DNA from: Acidimicrobiaceae bacterium
GTDB lineage: Bacteria > Actinomycetota > Acidimicrobiia > Acidimicrobiales > Aldehydirespiratoraceae
NCBI GenBank assembly: GCA_016845585.1
Contig: JAERSO010000165.1
Coordinates: 18,723 to 82,722 of the forward strand
DNA length: 64,000 nt
Direction of reading: 5' to 3'
The position numbers and the translations under genes were made by a program. Below, piece by piece: positions 60,473 to 64,000 of this stretch. The notes below the pieces were generated by a model. It worked only from the letters and a program-made list of their open reading frames with translations, was not told the DNA's origin and did no database searches. Position 1 is the stretch's first letter. The number at the start of each line of letters is the position of its first letter.

Positions 60473-62122
60473 TCAGCGCTTGCGGCCGAACCAACCCCGG
60501 CCCGCCGGGTCGTCGTCCTGATCGAAGAATGCGGCGAGTGCGTCATCGCCGAGGTCGATGTCATCGAAGGCCACCGCGTCGCGCAGCTGCTCGAGGAAGG
60601 GGTCACTGGACTCCTCGGCCGGCTCGGAGAAGAGGGGCTCCTCCACGATCGGCATCGGCGCGGTGGGCTCCTCGACCGTGAGTTCGTCGACAACCGGCGC
60701 ATCGCTCGACAGTGGCTCGAAGTCAGCGGCGGTCACGAGCAGGGGCGGAGCGGGCGCATCGAGCTGGGCCGTGGCCGTGTCGGCCTGGTTCTTCGGCGAG
60801 TCGAGCGGCGGAAGATCGCGTGGATCGAACACCGGACGAAGCGGCTCCTGCGCCGACGAGGACTCGTCCGAGTCGCTCACCGGCGATTCCGACACGGTCA
60901 GGTCGATGACGTTCGGCCCCGGCTCGGTCGGTTCGGCGGCAAACGCCGGCTCGTCCCATGCGGAGACCGGGGCCGTCCATCCCCCATCCTGTTCAGCCGG
61001 CTCGTCGTGCTCCGCGTCGATCTGCTCGTCGGCCACCTCGGCCGGGTCCTCGACCGAAGGCTCGCTGGTGGCCTCCGCCACCGGTGTGACATCGACGAAT
61101 TCGATATCGCCGTCGACCGCCACAACCGGAGGCATGTCGGCGATGGCCGCGGCCGGGGCCGGTTCCGCGACCGGTTCCCACTCGGTGGCCACTGCCTCGA
61201 GCGCTGCGTCCTCGGCGACGGTGTCCTGAACCACGGTCTCCTCGACCACGGTCCCCGTCACCACGTCGTCCGCGGCGACAGCCTCATCGTCGGCGGCAGT
61301 AATCGGCGCGACGGCGACGGGCTCGAACGGCTCCTCGGCGACCTCGTCGGGCACGGGCACCGCCGAAGGCTCGAGCTCCGCTTCGGTCCCGGTATCCTCC
61401 GCCCCGGCATCGGCCCTCCCCGCGAGCGTGAGATCGATGTGGGCGGCCGCCGGAGCGACGACCCCGCTCGTTGCCGGGGCTTGTGCCGCCCTGAAGGACT
61501 CAGGGCGCTCGACCAGATCCTTGAGCGCCGAAACAGACTCCGCCAGCGCCGAACGTTGCTCGCCGAGATGACGCTCGAGCAGATCGACGTCCTCCATCAA
61601 GAACGCCCGGTACTGCTCCAACTCATGAACCTCATTGGCCAGGCGTTCGTGTTCAGACGATGCTGCCGCCGCCGCTTCCACCTCGGCATCGGCCAGAAGC
61701 TTGCGGCGGTCCGTCTCCGCCTCGGCCATCACCCGAGACGCATGATCATCCGCTTCCTTGATCGTGGACGCCGCGGCTCGGCTGGCCTCCCGCGTCGAGA
61801 TCTGCGCCTGACCCTCCGCCGATGCGATCAGCTGGGCCGCCTCTACCTTGGCCTCCGCGATGGCCGCGTCAGCCGTGCGTTGGGCGAGCACCAGCGTGCG
61901 GGTGAGAGTCTCCTCGGTCTCGCTGGAGCCGAACGACGCGCCACCAGCGGCGGCTCGCTCCTCAGCGGCCTCGGCCCGCTGCTGCAGCTCGGACAAGCGT
62001 CCGTGAACCAGAGCGGCAGCCTTGGCGACACGATCGACGTAGGCGTCGACCTCGTCAGAGTCGTAGCCCTTCCAGACCACGTGGAACTCGATGTCTTGGA
62101 ACAGCGGGGGCAGTTCATCCAT
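60473..62122 (-). CDS. DivIVA-domain protein with a long acidic tail
   Basis: 549 aa. The N-terminal DivIVA/Wag31 domain (FHVVWKGYDSDEVDAYVDRV at 12-31) binds curved membrane. Coiled-coil segments run from about 35 to 190, rich in Ala/Glu/Arg. The remaining 340 or so residues are acidic, Pro/Ala/Val/Glu-rich and disordered, unlike the short tail of Wag31. The end is basic (GRGWFGRKR). It probably organises polar growth or septation. TACGAT lies 7 nt before its ATG, a promoter of its own inside the cluster. Confidence 0.85.
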   Translation of the reverse strand: MDELPPLFQDIEFHVVWKGYDSDEVDAYVDRVAKAAALVHGRLSELQQRAEAAEERAAAGGASFGSSETEETLTRTLVLAQRTADAAIAEAKVEAAQLIASAEGQAQISTREASRAAASTIKEADDHASRVMAEAETDRRKLLADAEVEAAAAASSEHERLANEVHELEQYRAFLMEDVDLLERHLGEQRSALAESVSALKDLVERPESFRAAQAPATSGVVAPAAAHIDLTLAGRADAGAEDTGTEAELEPSAVPVPDEVAEEPFEPVAVAPITAADDEAVAADDVVTGTVVEETVVQDTVAEDAALEAVATEWEPVAEPAPAAAIADMPPVVAVDGDIEFVDVTPVAEATSEPSVEDPAEVADEQIDAEHDEPAEQDGGWTAPVSAWDEPAFAAEPTEPGPNVIDLTVSESPVSDSDESSSAQEPLRPVFDPRDLPPLDSPKNQADTATAQLDAPAPPLLVTAADFEPLSSDAPVVDELTVEEPTAPMPIVEEPLFSEPAEESSDPFLEQLRDAVAFDDIDLGDDALAAFFDQDDDPAGRGWFGRKR

Positions 62123-62129
62123 GGCAGAA

Positions 62130-62135
62130 ATCGTA
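62130..62135 (-). promoter_or_regulatory. -10 box (TACGAT) of a leaderless promoter for divIVA
   Basis: Minus-strand TACGAT, 7 nt before the ATG at 62122. It lies in the 85-nt gap after yggT. Confidence 0.5.
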
Positions 62136-62207
62136 GTTTCGCCACCCTCAGAGACCGTGGACCCTCAGACTGCGTCCGCCACGGCCAACCGCAGTATCAC
62201 GCTGCGA

Positions 62208-62465
62208 CTAACCGCAGATCGCCCGCTGCAGGATGCTGATGCCGAAGATCACGATGATCGGCGACAGGTCGAGCGCCATCGCACCGATCCGCAACGGTGG
62301 AATGTGGCGTCGCAACGGACCCAGAACGGGGTCGGTGATCATGTAGAGAAACCCGGCGATCGTCGCCGCGAATCCGTTGGGATCCAATGGGAACCAGCTG
62401 AGGATGATCCGTCCGAAGATCGCGACCAGATAGATCGTGAGCGCAGTACAGATGAGACCGGCCAT
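62208..62465 (-). CDS. yggT: YggT-family membrane protein
   Basis: 85 aa with two hydrophobic helices and the family motif GFLYMITDPVLGPLRRHIPP between them. YggT/YlmG proteins sit next to sepF in Gram-positive division clusters and influence cell envelope or osmotic traits; the mechanism is unclear. It follows sepF by 6 nt. Confidence 0.9.
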   Translation of the reverse strand: MAGLICTALTIYLVAIFGRIILSWFPLDPNGFAATIAGFLYMITDPVLGPLRRHIPPLRIGAMALDLSPIIVIFGISILQRAICG

Positions 62466-62471
62466 CCGTGG

Positions 62472-63095
62472 TCAGCTCAGCGCCCGGCGGGTGTCGGAAG
62501 GAGACACCACCACGTCAGCCGGTGTCAGCAGGTAGACCTGCGTGGCGACCTTGTCCATCTTTCCGCCCAGTGCGTAGCAGAGTCCGCTGGCGAAATCGAC
62601 GAGCCGACGGCGCAGATCGCGATCCACACCCTGCAGATTGACGATGACGGCCTGGCCCTTCTTGAAGCGATCGCCGATGCTCTGCGCATCATTGAACGAC
62701 GTCGGGCTCAACGCGTGTGGCTTTGCCGTGTCGGCGTCCACGATGCGCACCGCTGGCGCCGCACCCTGCGCCGGGGTGGCCACCGGGGCAGGCGCGTCCG
62801 CGGCCGGTGACGGTGCGGGACGATTCGCCGGGTTGGGCTGGATCACACGAACCGAGCCGGACGGCTGATGTGACTGATCGCGCGAGATGGCGCGCACGGT
62901 GTTGGACTGAGAACGCGGCGCCTGCTCGGGCACGGCGCGCATCACCGGCCGTTCGGTGACCGTGGCGGGTGCGGCCTCCATCGGCCGTTCGGCGTGTGCA
63001 GTCGCCACCCCACCGGGGGCGAAGTCGTCATAGTGCTCGTATTCCTCATCAGGACCGAGACCGAGATAGATCAGCGTCTTTTTCAGCATGGACAC
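62472..63095 (-). CDS. sepF: cell division protein SepF
   Basis: 207 aa. The membrane-binding start MLKKTLIYLGLG leads to an acidic EEYEHYDDF stretch, a Pro/Ala-rich linker, then the SepF domain from about 120: SFNDAQSIGDRFKKGQAVIVNLQG, LVDFASGLCYALGG and TQVYLLTPADVVV. SepF anchors FtsZ to the membrane in Gram-positives that lack FtsA. The start GTG at 63095 has GAGGAGG 6 nt upstream, favouring it over the ATG two codons in. Confidence 0.95.
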   Translation of the reverse strand: MSMLKKTLIYLGLGPDEEYEHYDDFAPGGVATAHAERPMEAAPATVTERPVMRAVPEQAPRSQSNTVRAISRDQSHQPSGSVRVIQPNPANRPAPSPAADAPAPVATPAQGAAPAVRIVDADTAKPHALSPTSFNDAQSIGDRFKKGQAVIVNLQGVDRDLRRRLVDFASGLCYALGGKMDKVATQVYLLTPADVVVSPSDTRRALS

Positions 63096-63178
63096 GTTGG
63101 CCCTCCTCGCCAGGACAGGCTACTGCTCACAGCGTTCTGGAAGGTGTCATCTCGCCGCGACAACCCTTCGGACCTGGA

Positions 63179-63826
63179 TCAATGTCGTCTCGGACCGAAC
63201 AGACCCGTTCCGACGCGGATCATCGTCGAACCCTCGTCGACGGCGACGTCGAGGTCGCCGCTCATCCCCATCGAGCACTCGGCCAGCCCCAAATCGTCGA
63301 CCAGGGACCGCAGGAGCCGGAACCCGGCGCGACCCTCCTCGGGTTCGGCGAGCATGGCGACACCCATGAGACCGACCACATCGAGACCCAGGTCGCGCAC
63401 CTGCTCGACCAGCCTGCCCGTCTCCGCCGGAGCGCAGCCACCTTTGGTTTCCTCGCCCGAGATGTCGACTTGGATCATCACCCGAGCACCGGGATCGCGC
63501 TTGGCGATCTCCGTGCCGAGCTCGAGCCGGTCGACGGTCTGCCAGACGTCGACGAGTCCAGCCAGCTTTCGGACCTTGTTTCGCTGGAGCTGCCCGATGA
63601 AATGCACGACGGGGAGCGGGCCGAAATCCTGCAGCTTCGCCACCGTCTCCTGGGCGTAATTCTCACCGATGTCGGTGATTCCCGCCTCCATCGCCGACCG
63701 TACGAGCTCGGCATCGTGGGTCTTGGTCACACCGATGATCTTCACGTCGCCACCACCGAGCGACGTCAAACGCTCCCGGAGTGCGACCAGTCGTTCGTGG
63801 ATGAGCGCTGCGTCGACCGTGCTCAT
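63179..63826 (-). CDS. yggS: YggS-family PLP homeostasis protein
   Basis: 215 aa PLP-binding barrel. The PLP Lys is in VKIIGVTKTHDAE, followed by ITDIGENYAQE and VHFIGQLQRNK, all typical. PVLGRASRGAG-like loops are replaced by MSGDLDVAVDEGSTMIRVGTGLFG near the end. It controls free PLP levels. Its ATG overlaps the pgeF stop by 3 nt. A 83-nt gap separates it from sepF. Confidence 0.93.
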   Translation of the reverse strand: MSTVDAALIHERLVALRERLTSLGGGDVKIIGVTKTHDAELVRSAMEAGITDIGENYAQETVAKLQDFGPLPVVHFIGQLQRNKVRKLAGLVDVWQTVDRLELGTEIAKRDPGARVMIQVDISGEETKGGCAPAETGRLVEQVRDLGLDVVGLMGVAMLAEPEEGRAGFRLLRSLVDDLGLAECSMGMSGDLDVAVDEGSTMIRVGTGLFGPRRH

Positions 63827-64000
63827 GGGTTCGCCTCCAGTCGCACAACAGTGGCCTGTCGACCGGTGTCGCCGCGAACCCGATGGCTGTGGAACCGCTC
63901 CTCCGCGGTGTTCTGGCCGAGATCGCTGACATGGTCCACGCCCGCGGCCGCGAGGGCGGCGGTCGTGGCCGCCGCCATGTCGAGCGCAGTCGCACCGGTG
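63823..64000 (-). CDS. pgeF: PgeF/YfiH laccase-domain protein, C-terminal part (cut by window edge)
   Basis: The last 58 residues are readable on the minus strand. DLGQNTAEERFHSHRVRGDTGRQATVV matches the C-terminus of the multi-copper-fold PgeF/YlmD family (pattern FxSHR-x-GDTGRQ). Members are purine nucleoside phosphorylase/peptidoglycan-editing factors. It begins the pgeF-yggS-sepF-yggT-divIVA cluster, so ftsZ is expected just beyond the window edge. Confidence 0.88.
   Translation of the reverse strand, partial: TGATALDMAAATTAALAAAGVDHVSDLGQNTAEERFHSHRVRGDTGRQATVVRLEANP

Noticed and set aside
1..64000. tRNA, rRNA, prophage, insertion sequence or defence island
   Set aside because: No integrase, transposase, inverted terminal repeats, CCA-ending cloverleaf or compositional break was found; nearly all sequence is ordinary core genes.

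Overview
The window is a GC-rich, tightly packed chromosomal segment of an actinobacterium. A position in or near the class Acidimicrobiia is an inference, not a sequence match. Supporting markers are a mycothiol synthase-like gene (mshD), a bacterial proteasome activator (Bpa/PafE), and the pgeF-yggS-sepF-yggT-divIVA cluster usually found beside ftsZ. Unlike Streptomyces and Mycobacterium, which use the bifunctional isomerase PriA, it carries separate trpF and hisA genes. I see no insertion sequence, prophage, CRISPR array, tRNA or rRNA gene. Most of the window is core metabolism and information processing.

Layout. 1-11 kb: the start of a LysR regulator, a benzoate-CoA ligase-like enzyme, an MFS exporter, an AlkB-like repair enzyme behind a perfect LexA-type SOS box, a truncated hemoglobin, an enolase-superfamily enzyme, a thioesterase, a HAD nucleotidase, PEP carboxylase and small genes. 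11-18.2 kb (minus): ABM protein-trpC-trpF-trpB-trpA, followed by small membrane proteins and two paralogous FAD disulfide reductases. 18.2-25.2 kb: DnaJ-like membrane protein, a two-component system, hisI-trpE-ygfZ, a GroES-like protein and a hydrolase. 25.2-30.3 kb: hisDCBHAF. 30.5-30.9 kb: a likely small RNA gene with two C-rich hairpin loops and its own promoter and terminator. 30.9-34.4 kb: nth, diverging from mshD-rlmN-(membrane protein)-menG. 34.5-46.1 kb (minus): purL(with fused PurS domains)-purQ-purC-purE-purK-purF-purD-purM-purN-menA. 46-52.8 kb: hrpA, a desaturase behind a TetR-like palindrome, and a nitroreductase cluster. 52.9-64 kb (minus): dnaE, bpa, a phosphodiesterase, rluD, a lysine-rich DksA-like protein, divIVA, yggT, sepF, yggS and pgeF, with an Rrf2 regulator facing the other way.

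How it works together. Four biosynthetic routes (tryptophan, histidine, purine, menaquinone) sit in operons with 1- to 4-nt start/stop overlaps, so translational coupling is common. trpE is separated from trpCFBA and shares a unit with hisI. Many first-in-unit genes have a TANNNT box 5-8 nt before the start codon and no Shine-Dalgarno, which points to leaderless transcripts as a default. Convergent neighbours often overlap at their 3' ends. The most notable items are the small RNA, the SOS box at the alkB homologue, the apparent CTG start of trpC, a -1 frameshift-like site between two membrane-protein ORFs, the PurS-PurS-PurL fusion and the repeat-tailed DksA-like protein.
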